Shown: positions 44,303 through 52,478, numbered from the stretch's first letter. The stretch: 64,000 nucleotides of DNA from Natronobacterium texcoconense (GCF_900104065.1 NZ_FNLC01000002.1:292995-356994), one strand, 5' to 3'. Numbers and translations are program-made. Notes: a model not told the origin generated them from the sequence alone.

Positions 44303-45118
44303 ATGGAAGAAACGCTTCCCGACGAACGATCCCCAGAACCGATCACGGTCGATTCGATAACGCGTGACCTCCGCGCGCTCGGCCTCGAGAGCGGTGAGAC
44401 GGTGCTCGTCCACGGCTCGCTCTCCTCGCTCGGCTGGGTCTGTGGCGGCGCTCCCGCGGTCGTCGACGCTCTCCAGCGCGTCATCGGCGAGGACGGAACG
44501 ATCGTGATGCCCACGCACTCGCCCGGAAACAGGGATCCCACGAATATGGGCAAGCCGCCCGTTCCCGACTCGTGGTACGACACCATCCGCGAACGGATGC
44601 CGCCGTACCGACCAGCCGTGACGCCCACTCATGGAATGGGAGCGATCGCCGAATGCTTTCGCTCCTATCCCGGCGTCCGCCGGAGCCGTCACCCCCAGCA
44701 CTCGTTTGCCGCGTGGGGTTCCGACGCCGAGTTCGTCACCGAGGACCACTCCTACGACTACTCACTCGGCGAGGAGTCACCGCTGGCCCGGGTCTACGAC
44801 CTCGCGGGCGACGTACTGTTCCTGGGGACGACCCACGCGACGAACACCTCCCTCCACCTCGCCGAGTATCGCGCCGACCTCGATCTCGAGGTGACCGACC
44901 ACGCCAGCGCGGTGCTCGTCGACGGCGACCGAGAGTGGCTCGAGTGGGAGGACCTCGCGGTCGACGACGAAGACTTCCCGGATTGTGGGGCTGCGTTCGA
45001 GCGAGAACGTCCCGAAGCGGTCGACACCGGCTCCGTCGGCGTCGGCGAGGCGAAACTCCTCGCCCAGCGACCGCTCGTGGACTTCGCAGTCGAGTGGTTC
45101 GAATCGAACCGCGACTAA
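44303..45118 (+). CDS. AAC(3)-family N-acetyltransferase
   Basis: The 271-aa enzyme matches the aminoglycoside 3-N-acetyltransferase/YokD fold: VLVHGSLSSLGWVCGGAPAVVDAL, GTIVMPTHSPGN, and RRSRHPQHSFAAWG with the catalytic His region. The family uses acetyl-CoA. Environmental members act on unknown amino sugars or antibiotic-like compounds, so drug resistance should not be assumed. It converges on the MATE gene, with only three bases between the stops. Confidence 0.88.
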   Translation: MEETLPDERSPEPITVDSITRDLRALGLESGETVLVHGSLSSLGWVCGGAPAVVDALQRVIGEDGTIVMPTHSPGNRDPTNMGKPPVPDSWYDTIRERMPPYRPAVTPTHGMGAIAECFRSYPGVRRSRHPQHSFAAWGSDAEFVTEDHSYDYSLGEESPLARVYDLAGDVLFLGTTHATNTSLHLAEYRADLDLEVTDHASAVLVDGDREWLEWEDLAVDDEDFPDCGAAFERERPEAVDTGSVGVGEAKLLAQRPLVDFAVEWFESNRD

Positions 45119-45121
45119 GTA

Positions 45122-46633
45122 TCAATCGTCGCTCGCCACTGCATCGGGTCGGTAACCACGACTGATCGCCTTCCAGCGACCGGTCCAGAACCGGTAGTAG
45201 TTGATCACCGCGGGAACGGCTGTCTCGGCGAGGAAGGCCAGGTAGAGTCCGAGCAGGCCGATCGGTGCGATCGAGACGCCGGGAACGGTCACGCCCAGCA
45301 GGGGAACGGTCGTCGACGGGATCGTGAAGCCGATAGCACCCAGGTAGGTAAGCGGAATCGCGAGTCCGAACATCCCGAGCAGTTGGCTGTAGAAGGGCCA
45401 TCGCGTGTCGCCGCTTGCCTTCAACGCGCCGTCGGCACCCGTCGCAACGCCTTTCAGGAGGATGGCGAAACAGGCGACCTGGACGAGCGCCACCGTCGTC
45501 CCGACCGCGAGTTCGGCCGGATCGTCGGTAAACAGGAGAACGATCGGCTCCGCGAACGCGAAGACGATCACGGCACCGACGGCGTAGACGGCGGTGGCGA
45601 ACAGGACGATTTCCATCCCGAACCGCTCGGCACGTCGTTCGTCGCCAGTGCCGAGTTCCTGACCGACGAGACTCGAGGCGGCGAGCCCGAAGCCCCAGCC
45701 GGGCGTGTTCATCAGCCCCCAGATCCGGCGGGCGATGACGTAGGCCGAGACGGTGTCCTGCCCGAAGACGTCGACGATGGCGAGCAGCGGGAACTCCGCG
45801 ACGGTCCAGACCAGTTTCGATCCGAGCACGGGGAGTCCGATCGTCGTCAGATCACGGATCGTCGACGCGTGGAGGTAGCTCCCGACGGGATCGACGCTGA
45901 CGGGGAACTGGCCGGCACCCGGTAATCGGCCCGCGACCAACCCGATTGCGAACGTCGCAGACACCACGACGTTGGCGAGGACCGTCCCGATCGCTGCGCC
46001 GGCGACGCCCATGCCGAGTCCGAAGATCAACAGGGCGTTGATGACGATGTTGGCGACTGCACCGCCGGCCCGGACGACCATCGGCGTCCAGGCGTCGTCC
46101 ATCCCGACGAACGTCCGACTGCCGATCAGGTTCAGCCCCGCGAACGGAATCCCGAGCCCGACGATCTTGAGGTACTCCGCACCCAGTTCGATCGCTTCGG
46201 GGTCGGAGCTGAGCAGCGAGATTAGTTCCGCCGGGAAGTACCAGAACGTGGCGGTGATCGGCAGCGTGACGATCACGACCAGCAGGGCACTCGAGCGGAC
46301 GGCCTGTCCCAGTTGACCGAACGCGTCGGCACCGTACCGCTGTGAGACAAGCGCGATCGTGCCGCCCGCGACGCCGCCGCCGAACGCGAAGGCCAGCCCC
46401 CAGAACGGAGAAGCGAATCCGACGCCGGCGATGGCCGCCGATCCGACGCCGATACCGACCATCGCGACGTCGACCGCGTTCTTCGACATCCGGGCCAGTC
46501 CCGTGACGATCCGCGGCCAGGCGAGGTCCGTGGTACGGCGCGCACGCTCGGCTTCGATCAGGCCGAGTTTCGCCAGCGCGAGCCCGATCCAGAGGATAGC
46601 GAGCCGGATCGGGTTCGGAAAGCGCCGTCCCAC
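45122..46633 (-). CDS. MATE-family multidrug/organic cation exporter
   Basis: The 503-aa protein has twelve predicted helices in two halves, each with the MATE-type segment (MSKNAVDVAMVGIGVGSAAIAGVG in the first, MNTPGWGFGLAASSLVGQELGTG in the second). The 35-residue N-terminal extension before the first MATE helix is longer than usual. These exporters use Na+ or H+ gradients, and Na+ would fit a halophile with an Mrp antiporter. It probably transcribes alone. Confidence 0.9.
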   Translation of the reverse strand: MGRRFPNPIRLAILWIGLALAKLGLIEAERARRTTDLAWPRIVTGLARMSKNAVDVAMVGIGVGSAAIAGVGFASPFWGLAFAFGGGVAGGTIALVSQRYGADAFGQLGQAVRSSALLVVIVTLPITATFWYFPAELISLLSSDPEAIELGAEYLKIVGLGIPFAGLNLIGSRTFVGMDDAWTPMVVRAGGAVANIVINALLIFGLGMGVAGAAIGTVLANVVVSATFAIGLVAGRLPGAGQFPVSVDPVGSYLHASTIRDLTTIGLPVLGSKLVWTVAEFPLLAIVDVFGQDTVSAYVIARRIWGLMNTPGWGFGLAASSLVGQELGTGDERRAERFGMEIVLFATAVYAVGAVIVFAFAEPIVLLFTDDPAELAVGTTVALVQVACFAILLKGVATGADGALKASGDTRWPFYSQLLGMFGLAIPLTYLGAIGFTIPSTTVPLLGVTVPGVSIAPIGLLGLYLAFLAETAVPAVINYYRFWTGRWKAISRGYRPDAVASDD

Positions 46634-46726
46634 GGGAATCGGATCGGCGTTATCACCTTCAATTAAAAGGCCTTCTCGAGGCGGCAGACGGAACCGGTTT
46701 CGAATCGATACACAGTACCACGATCG

Positions 46727-47128
46727 TCACTCGACGACGAGGACGGGCTTCGACGCTGATTCGGCGACCTGGTTCGAGACGCTCTTGCTCAAGAACCGCT
46801 CGAGGCCGCGATTCCGGCCCATGACGATCAGGTCGACGTTCTGCTCGTCGGCGTACTCGAGGATCGCCCGGTGGCGGAGTCCGTGCTGTACCTGCGCTTG
46901 CACGTCCGAGACGCCCGCCTCCCTTGCCTGATCAGCGACGTACGCGACCGCTTCCTCACCGATCGGCTCGAGATCGTCGAAGTCGATTCCGGGCGCGATT
47001 TCGGCGGAGTTGATGACGTACAGGGCGTGTAAGGTCGCGTCGTGGGCGACCGCGAGCCCGACGGCTTCCTCGATCGCTCGCTCGGTGTTTTCTCGACCGT
47101 CGGTCGGAACCAGAATGGCGTCGTACAT
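46727..47128 (-). CDS. Universal stress protein, UspA family
   Basis: The 133-aa single-domain protein begins MYDAILVPTDGRENTERAIE, with the usual strand-helix. Near the end, LIVMGRNRGLERFLSKSVS occupies the ATP-binding loop, but the final Gly-Ser of the G-2x-G-9x-G(S/T) motif is changed to Lys-Ser, so ATP binding is uncertain. Confidence 0.9.
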   Translation of the reverse strand: MYDAILVPTDGRENTERAIEEAVGLAVAHDATLHALYVINSAEIAPGIDFDDLEPIGEEAVAYVADQAREAGVSDVQAQVQHGLRHRAILEYADEQNVDLIVMGRNRGLERFLSKSVSNQVAESASKPVLVVE

Positions 47129-47351
47129 CGTGTCGAGGTTCGACCACGACCCTAAAGACGGTTTCCCGCGTTGGTAGGATCAGTAGTTGAAAACACGACG
47201 GCTCAGTACTTCCCCAGGTTCCCGTTAGCGTTAGTTCGCAACCTGTCGATGAGGGATTTCGAGGCGATACCTATCGTCGTCCTCGGCGCAACCAGTCGCG
47301 CCCGGCGCCCGGTAGTCGGTGTCCAGTGATTGTACCTTCGAATAGCCGAGT

Positions 47352-47942
47352 TTATTGACGAAGATCAGTACTCTCAGTCGTTCGAGGTCGTATATCCTCG
47401 ATCGTGTTGTCTAGAGCAGTAAGAATGTCGCTGTCAGACGGTTCAGACTCCAAGCGATACTGGGCGGTAAGAGCAGCCGCAGGAGTAGGCCAAGTGATCA
47501 CTAGCCGTGAGTCGGGGAGACGTTCCCCAACCATATCCGGGTGCTCAAACGTCTCTTCGTACGCATCAGTTTCAACCCACGATAACCACGTACTCCAGGC
47601 TTCCCCGCCAAGTAGCGCGATTACCCGCTTCTGTTTGAGCCACTCGATTGCCTGAGGTGCTGCGATGTCGGGAGTATCTGGTATCACGATGAGGTTAGCG
47701 TCCTTCGGCGCGTCTACAATCTGCATCGTATCCGGGATTGAGAGCTCAACGTTTGGATCGATGTAGACTGGATGTTCCTGGAGGTTTTCGTACTCTTTAC
47801 TGCTGAGTTCCGAACACCCAGCTAACGTTCCTGTGAGTGCAGTTCCCAAGGCAGTAAGAACATGGCGACGAGTCAAACTTTCCGAACTATTACGGGCTTG
47901 ATTAACAGTCTGTAATTGGGGACAGTCGTACGTGGAGGGCAT
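47352..47942 (-). CDS. Tat-exported lipoprotein of unknown function
   Basis: The 196-aa precursor has a twin-arginine signal (TRRHVLTALG) ending in a lipobox (GTLAGC), so it should be exported folded and anchored by Cys. The mature part is small and alpha/beta-like (LIVIPDTPDIAAPQAIEWL, RVIALLGGEAW). The gene and its flanks (47130-48220) have lower GC and weaker codon bias than the rest of the window, which suggests recent acquisition. Confidence 0.7.
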   Translation of the reverse strand: MPSTYDCPQLQTVNQARNSSESLTRRHVLTALGTALTGTLAGCSELSSKEYENLQEHPVYIDPNVELSIPDTMQIVDAPKDANLIVIPDTPDIAAPQAIEWLKQKRVIALLGGEAWSTWLSWVETDAYEETFEHPDMVGERLPDSRLVITWPTPAAALTAQYRLESEPSDSDILTALDNTIEDIRPRTTESTDLRQ

Positions 47943-48220
47943 AGTCGATCAGTCCTGTCTAAAAGTCGTCTTCAGCTCGATTCTAGTAATAAGGTGATAC
48001 ATTCATTATGATAGACATTGTGATTTAATGTCTGGTCGGCTGGTCGACAGAGATATCCTGAAGATGGTGGGATTATTGGAGGTTTTGCAGGTGGTCGAGG
48101 CGAATGTCCCGACAATTGACCCCGGAATCAAGACCGACCTCGATCACATCTTCTTTCGTGAGATTGATACTGAGCCGATGACGGCGACTCGCGGAGCGCG
48201 TGCCGACGACGCTCGAGTGA
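47943..48220. other. Lower-GC interval with possible gene remnant
   Basis: No complete gene is supported. On the minus strand a short open stretch (about 48078-48190) reads INLTKEDVIEVGLDSGVNCR, which is protein-like but has no start, so it may be a decayed fragment. Confidence 0.25.
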
Positions 48221-48562
48221 TTATTCCGGGAACGGCTCCGGGAGGTCGTAGCGGTCGCGAACGTCGGCTACGCAGTTCTCGAGGTCGGGATTGGAGACCG
48301 ACCAGTCACCGTTGCCGGGAATCCTCGGTGTCCCTTCCTCGAACCCTTCGACCTCACTGACGATGGGGCCGTAGGCGAACTCGCCGAACGCCTCGGAGGC
48401 GGAGACCACTCGCCGACCGTCGACGCCGCCGATCGGTTCCGAGATCGTGCCGATGGTCCGCGATTCGTCCCACCAGAACGCGGAGAGGATTACGTCCGCG
48501 GGCGTGCCTTCGATTCGAATCGTCTCGCAGTCTAAGAAGTCGACGCTGACCGCGTCTGCCAT
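48221..48562 (-). CDS. Hypothetical acidic protein
   Basis: The 113-aa soluble protein starts MADAVSVDFLDCETIRIEGT and contains FAYGPIVSEVEGF and an Asp/Glu-rich end. Its composition is normal for the host, unlike the sequence just upstream. I recognise no family. It lies in the same orientation as the MTH865-like gene but 84 bp away from it. Confidence 0.65.
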   Translation of the reverse strand: MADAVSVDFLDCETIRIEGTPADVILSAFWWDESRTIGTISEPIGGVDGRRVVSASEAFGEFAYGPIVSEVEGFEEGTPRIPGNGDWSVSNPDLENCVADVRDRYDLPEPFPE

Positions 48563-48646
48563 ACCGTCCCGTTCGACGATCGGACGGATGAATCATTTTT
48601 CGCGGGCTCGTGACTGTCACGGGACTGGACGGTGGTTTCGCAGGTG

Positions 48647-48919
48647 TTACTCGGGAAGTTCACCCGCGCTCTGGAGTCCTCGAACGATATCGTCCGCCAG
48701 TTCTTCGGGACTCTCGTACGGGAAGTGGTTCAGCGGGTTCACGTCCGATGCCTGCTGGATCTCCATCATCGTCATCGAGAACTCACCAGATTCGAAGGTC
48801 GTCGCTGGACCGTCCGGGAGCGTCGGCAACAGCGCCATCGCACCGTGTATCGGATAGTCCGCCTCGCTGAACGCGTCGACGAGTTTCTCCCGGATCTCCT
48901 CGGGATCGGGTTCGGCCAT
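48647..48919 (-). CDS. MTH865-family protein
   Basis: The 90-aa protein matches the small MTH865 family of archaea: EEIREKLVDAFSEADYPIHG, ALLPTLPDGPATTFESGE and NHFPYESPEELADDIV. A four-helix EF-hand-like structure is known for the family, but the role is unknown. It is divergent from thiolase, with 98 bp between. Confidence 0.85.
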   Translation of the reverse strand: MAEPDPEEIREKLVDAFSEADYPIHGAMALLPTLPDGPATTFESGEFSMTMMEIQQASDVNPLNHFPYESPEELADDIVRGLQSAGELPE

Positions 48920-48987
48920 ACCGGACGTTCGAACGACGGCTGGATAATAGTTCGGCCGCCAGTTCCGGATTGACGCCGTGCGGAACG

Positions 48988-48996
48988 TCTATATCG
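48988..48996 (+). promoter_or_regulatory. TATA box of the thiolase gene
   Basis: TCTATATCG lies 22-30 bp before ATG 49018, consistent with leaderless transcription. Confidence 0.6.
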
Positions 48997-49017
48997 GTCC
49001 GGAAACACGAATCGACC

Positions 49018-50244
49018 ATGAGAGACGCAGTCATCGTCGACGCCGTTCGGACGCCCTTCGGCGACCGAGGCGGCTCGTTTCGCGACATCCACCCGCAGGA
49101 TCTCGCGGCGAAACCGCTCGAGGCGCTCGAGCAGCGCAATGGCTTCGATCCCGCGATCGTCGAGGACGTGATCTACGGCTGTGTGACGCCGATCGACGAA
49201 CAGGGACTGAACATCGGCCGGATCGCGCCGATGGTCGCTGGCTGGGGTGACAGCGTGCCGGGCGTTCAACTCAACCGGATGTGCGGCTCCGGCCAGCAGG
49301 CGATCAACTTCGCCGCGACGAACGTCATGGCAGGCCAGCACGACGTCCTCGTCGCCGGCGGCGTCGAACACATGACCCGCGTTCCAATGGGGTCGGACGG
49401 TGCCGACGGCCTCGACGGAAACGATACTGTCACCGACACCTACTTCGAACACTTCGACGAGCTGACGAGTCAGGGCGAAGGTGCCGAGCGAATCGCCGAC
49501 GAGTACGACCTCTCCCGGCGGGACGTCGACGAACTCGCCGTCGACTCCCAGCAACGGTGGGCAGAGGCCTGGGAAGAGGGACGGTACGACGACCAGATCG
49601 TTCCCGTCGAGACCGAGTTAGATGGCGAGAAAGGCGAGGCGCCACGCGCCTCGGACAGTCGAACGGGGAGTGAAACGACCCGTGAGACGATTACCGTCGA
49701 GAAAGACGGCCATCCGCGGCCCGGAACCGACCTCGAGACGCTCTCCGACCTCCCGCTGGTCTTCCGCGAGGAAGGCGACGGCGTCCACCACCCCGGTAAC
49801 TCCTCGGGAATCGTCGACGGCTCCGCGGCGGCGCTAATCGCAAGCGAAGAAGCCGCCGCCGAACACGGCTGGGAACCGATGGCCCGGATCGTCGACACCG
49901 CAGTCGTCGGCGTCGACCCCGTCACCATGCTCACCGGTCCGATTCCGGCAACCGAGAAAGTACTCGAGAAGAGCGATCTCACGGTCAGCGATATCGACCT
50001 CTTCGAGGTCAACGAGGCCTTCGCCTCCGTCGTCGCCGCCTGGCTCGAGGAGACCGGCGCGCCCTGGGAGCGAACGAACGTCAACGGCGGTGCGATCGCA
50101 CACGGTCACCCGCTGGGCGCGACAGGGACAATGCTGGTAGGCAAACTGGCGCACGAACTCGAGCGCACCGGCGGCGAGATCGGTCTCTCGACGATGTGTA
50201 TCGGGTTCGGGCAGGGAATCGCGACGATTATCGAACGAGTATAA
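49018..50244 (+). CDS. Thiolase (acetyl-CoA C-acyltransferase)
   Basis: The 408-aa enzyme has all thiolase catalytic positions: C89 in NRMCGSGQQA, the GHPLGATGTM His, and a late Cys in STMCIGFGQG. The N-terminus DAVIVDAVRTPFGDRGG is typical. It either condenses two acetyl-CoA (mevalonate or PHA entry) or cleaves 3-ketoacyl-CoA; the sequence does not decide which. The leaderless ATG is chosen over earlier in-frame codons. Its 3' end is next to the first chorismate mutase tail repeat. Confidence 0.92.
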   Translation: MRDAVIVDAVRTPFGDRGGSFRDIHPQDLAAKPLEALEQRNGFDPAIVEDVIYGCVTPIDEQGLNIGRIAPMVAGWGDSVPGVQLNRMCGSGQQAINFAATNVMAGQHDVLVAGGVEHMTRVPMGSDGADGLDGNDTVTDTYFEHFDELTSQGEGAERIADEYDLSRRDVDELAVDSQQRWAEAWEEGRYDDQIVPVETELDGEKGEAPRASDSRTGSETTRETITVEKDGHPRPGTDLETLSDLPLVFREEGDGVHHPGNSSGIVDGSAAALIASEEAAAEHGWEPMARIVDTAVVGVDPVTMLTGPIPATEKVLEKSDLTVSDIDLFEVNEAFASVVAAWLEETGAPWERTNVNGGAIAHGHPLGATGTMLVGKLAHELERTGGEIGLSTMCIGFGQGIATIIERV

Positions 50245-50402
50245 GCCAGGACGAAATCGCTGGCTCGCTCTCCGAGGTGGAGGCGACTGTTCTCGAAACT
50301 GCGATCGGGAGGAGTCGAACTCGATTCAGAGCACGCAGTAATCGGACCGAGAGAGCACTCGGGAAAGCTGTTGACGACGAGAAGCTGGAATAATCGCGTG
50401 GC

Positions 50403-50437
50403 TGCTAGCGATTCTTTCGCTGCTCTACTTTGTTCAG
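50403..50437 (-). repeat. Chorismate-mutase 3'-end repeat, copy 1
   Basis: Read on the minus strand these 35 bp encode LNKVEQRKNR followed by TAG and GCA, the exact frame and stop of the end of the chorismate mutase gene at 52156. By hand count about 30 of 35 bases match copy 2 and 25 match the gene's own end. It is separated from the gene by 1.7 kb of toxin-antitoxin DNA, and probably marks the original 3' end of chorismate mutase next to thiolase. Confidence 0.8.
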
Positions 50438-50492
50438 GTCTCGGACTGACGTTACAGAGTTCGTCTACTTTTCCGGTTTCCAGTACAGCTAC

Positions 50493-50776
50493 TCAGTCGT
50501 CGTCAGCTGTATACGCGCCTCCACGACGTTTGATTCGAGCAACGACCATTCGGTGCTCGTCTCGATGGAATGTGACCGAAAGACGGAATTCGCCGATACG
50601 TACCTTCCGGTGTGGACTGTTCTGAAGTGGTTCACGTAGTCTGGAGGGTCACGCCACGGAGAATCCACGATTTCGTCGAGTTTGTCGATGATGCGCTGCT
50701 GCTCAATCGAGTTGAGCGCATCGAGATCGTCCTGTGCTTTCGATGCGAGTTCCCACGTCCAGCCGTCCTCACTCAT
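50493..50776 (-). pseudogene. RelE/ParE-type toxin with a one-base frameshift
   Basis: The start MSEDGWTWELASKAQDDLDA and the helix LNSIEQQRIIDKLDEIV are RelE-like. At about 50632 the frame changes. The expected ending (RIGEFRLSVTFHRDEHRMVV, then ARIKRRGGAYTADDD) is found in the next frame up to a stop at 50493-50495, while the uninterrupted frame gives an unrelated tail to 50489. One missing G in the DYV-EPL context explains it. The toxin is therefore likely inactive unless the base is a sequencing error. It overlaps the antitoxin. Confidence 0.75.
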
Positions 50777-51053
50777 TCGCGTTGTCAGTGCCGAATTGTT
50801 CGCGTACCTCTTGAGAACTCATCGTCCGTTGTTCACGAACGTCCTCTTCGGCTTGGAGGAGTGCAACGAGTTCGTCGCGGTCGAACGTGGGATGTTCGAC
50901 GGCATCACGCAAGGTATACCGAATAAATTCGCTCCGGCTGTTGAATCCTCGCCCCTGCCACGTGTCTTCGATTTCGTCGAGAAACGACCGTTTGACTTTG
51001 AAGTTCACCGTGACGATTTCGTCGTCGCCGTTGTTTGTGGCCGCTTCGGACAT
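50769..51053 (-). CDS. Ribbon-helix-helix antitoxin
   Basis: The 94-aa protein has an RHH DNA-binding domain (EIVTVNFKVKRSFLDEIEDTW, then GFNSRSEFIRYTLRDAV) and a C-terminal part expected to wrap the toxin. Its stop overlaps the toxin start, the standard antitoxin-first operon. RHH antitoxins repress their own promoter. The intact antitoxin beside a broken toxin fits loss of toxicity. Confidence 0.85.
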   Translation of the reverse strand: MSEAATNNGDDEIVTVNFKVKRSFLDEIEDTWQGRGFNSRSEFIRYTLRDAVEHPTFDRDELVALLQAEEDVREQRTMSSQEVREQFGTDNANE

Positions 51054-51154
51054 ACGTCTGTATTACCTGCGTGTTACTGTATGTGTTTCGCCGTCCGAAC
51101 GCTGAAGCTATTGACGAAAAGAAACAGTAGTAGAGACGCGAATTATATGCTGTG

Positions 51155-51189
51155 TGCTACCGGTTCTCTCGCTGCTCAACCTTGTTCAG
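51155..51189 (-). repeat. Chorismate-mutase 3'-end repeat, copy 2
   Basis: This minus-strand 35-bp copy encodes LNKVEQRENR, then the stop TAG and GCA. It lies between the two toxin-antitoxin modules, 752 bp from copy 1 and 999 bp from copy 3, in the same orientation. By hand count it matches copy 3 at about 26 of 35 bases. Confidence 0.8.
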
Positions 51190-51280
51190 GGAGATGAAAT
51201 CCATGGTACGACTCACAGAAAACATGAGGCGTGGGTAATAGTGGGCAACATTTATCCAGCAGCGGAATATAGTTGAGAAC

Positions 51281-51520
51281 ATGACCAAAGTGGATGCGCG
51301 AGACCTCCAGACCAATGAGACCGACGACCGAGGACGAATCTATCTCGGAACGGAGTACGCGAACAAGCGCGTAACCGTCGCTGTCGTTGAGGTCGAATCC
51401 GACCATCCTGACGAGGACGAATTGGCCGCCGCCTACCGCGAGGCTTCTGGGAGTGCAGAAGAACTTGCGGAAGAGTGGGACGACACGTCGGATGAAGCGT
51501 GGGGCGGGCTGGATGAATGA
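51281..51520 (+). CDS. MazE-like antitoxin
   Basis: The 79-aa acidic protein has an AbrB/MazE-like strand region (DDRGRIYLGTEYANKRVTVAVVEVE) and a very acidic helical tail that would bind the toxin. Its stop overlaps the toxin start by ATGA. The family link is by position and strand pattern, not a clear sequence match. Confidence 0.72.
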   Translation: MTKVDARDLQTNETDDRGRIYLGTEYANKRVTVAVVEVESDHPDEDELAAAYREASGSAEELAEEWDDTSDEAWGGLDE

Positions 51521-51870
51521 GCGAGAATACAGAGGTTCGTCGCGGTGACGTTATTATCGTTCGACTCGATCCTGCAGAAGGCCACGAGATGAAGAAAACC
51601 CGTCCCGCAGTGGTTGTCCAGAACGACGTTGGGAACAAAAATGCCAGTACGACTATCGTTGCACCTGTGACGGGAACGTATCGAGGCTATCCGTTCGAGG
51701 TCCACGTCGAAGCGGCGGAGTCACCGCTCGAGAAAGATTCCTCGATCCGCCTCGACCAGATACGTGTCGTCTCCATCGAAAAACGGATTCACTCGGTGCT
51801 TGGAAGCCTCGACACAGAGACGATGGAGGTAGTGGACGAAGCGTTGAAATTGAGTCTTGGACTGGACTGA
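51517..51870 (+). CDS. MazF/PemK-type endoribonuclease toxin
   Basis: The 117-aa protein has the MazF core: VRRGDVIIVRLDPAEGHEMKK, then TRPAVVVQNDVGNKNASTTIVAPVT, and SSIRLDQIRVVSIEKRI with the conserved Asp/Arg. MazF toxins cut RNA at short sites. The gene looks intact and is coupled to the upstream antitoxin. Confidence 0.9.
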   Translation: MSENTEVRRGDVIIVRLDPAEGHEMKKTRPAVVVQNDVGNKNASTTIVAPVTGTYRGYPFEVHVEAAESPLEKDSSIRLDQIRVVSIEKRIHSVLGSLDTETMEVVDEALKLSLGLD

Positions 51871-52153
51871 CGTATCTGCTGTGATCAGTATATCTGAGGC
51901 GTTACCACTGCGGTCGAGCACAAGCGGTGCATCCGCAAGCGACCATCGGGAGCGAGCGGCCTTTTCCATCGAAGTTTTTGCGCGAGTGGTTCGCCGTAGG
52001 CGAACCCGACGCGGAAAAAGTTCGCACGTGTAGTGTCCGCTGGCTCCGGTGATCGGTCTACTGCTCAAACCATTCGATACGAATCAACTCAACAGCAACC
52101 GAAAAATCTCTGAGCGCTGTTTGGGTGGTACACGCGCTCAGAAACCTACTTAG
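51871..52153. other. Noncoding part of the second toxin-antitoxin segment, with hairpin
   Basis: No gene is supported in these 283 bp. A perfect inverted repeat, GGTTCGCC-GTA-GGCGAACC, lies at 51988-52006, between two poly-purine/pyrimidine stretches (TTTTTGCG and GGAAAAAG). It could end transcription or form a small RNA. Confidence 0.4.
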
Positions 52154-52188
52154 TGCTATCTACTATCCCTTTGCTCGACCTTGTTCAG
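52154..52188 (-). repeat. Chorismate-mutase 3'-end repeat, copy 3 (within the gene)
   Basis: The copy in use: LNKVEQRDSR, TAG and GCA. It forms the last ten codons and stop of the intact chorismate mutase gene. All three copies have the same length and keep frame and stop. Confidence 0.8.
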
Positions 52189-52476
52189 TTCGATCAACAG
52201 CCGGAAGATCGCCTTCACGAGGTTCGCATCGACGTCGAACCGTTCGGCGTTCTCGCCCGCACGATCCATCACCTGCTGTTCCTGTTCCTCGTCGGTCGTC
52301 GGCAGATCCTTCTCGTCTTTGACCTGGGCGATCGTGTCCGCGACGTAGGTTCGCTGGGCGATCAACTCGACAATTTCGCGATCGATCGATTGGATCTCCT
52401 CACGAAGTTCGTCGAGGGACATCTCGTCGGGCGTTCGTTGATCCGGTTCCTCGTCGGGAGTAGAATCTCGAGTCAT
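52156..52476 (-). CDS. Chorismate mutase, AroQ type
   Basis: From ATG 52476 the 106-aa protein has the helical AroQ fold: LDELREEIQSIDREIVELIAQR (with catalytic Arg), YVADTIAQVKDEKDLPTTDEEQ (Lys/Asp positions) and a last helix AIFRLLIELNKVEQR. It turns chorismate into prephenate for Phe/Tyr synthesis. It starts two bases after the shikimate kinase stop, so the two form an aromatic-pathway operon. The last ten codons appear to have been rebuilt by insertion of the toxin-antitoxin segments. Confidence 0.9.
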   Translation of the reverse strand: MTRDSTPDEEPDQRTPDEMSLDELREEIQSIDREIVELIAQRTYVADTIAQVKDEKDLPTTDEEQEQQVMDRAGENAERFDVDANLVKAIFRLLIELNKVEQRDSR

Positions 52477-52478
52477 AG

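Noticed and set aside
44303-45118. Reading the AAC(3)-like gene as antibiotic resistance
   Set aside because: The family is broad and the host is an archaeon not sensitive to most aminoglycosides; nothing in the context supports resistance.
48028-48360. 110-codon plus-strand frame
   Set aside because: Its second half lies opposite the better-supported hypothetical gene at 48221-48562 and has a shadow-like Arg/Ser-rich composition.
50285-50345. tRNA-like string GAGTTCGACTC near the first repeat
   Set aside because: It is a short self-complementary word; no acceptor, D or anticodon arms can be drawn around it.
51176-51406. 76-codon minus-strand frame between the toxin-antitoxin modules
   Set aside because: It overlaps the MazE-like antitoxin on the other strand and passes through the repeat in a frame other than that of chorismate mutase.
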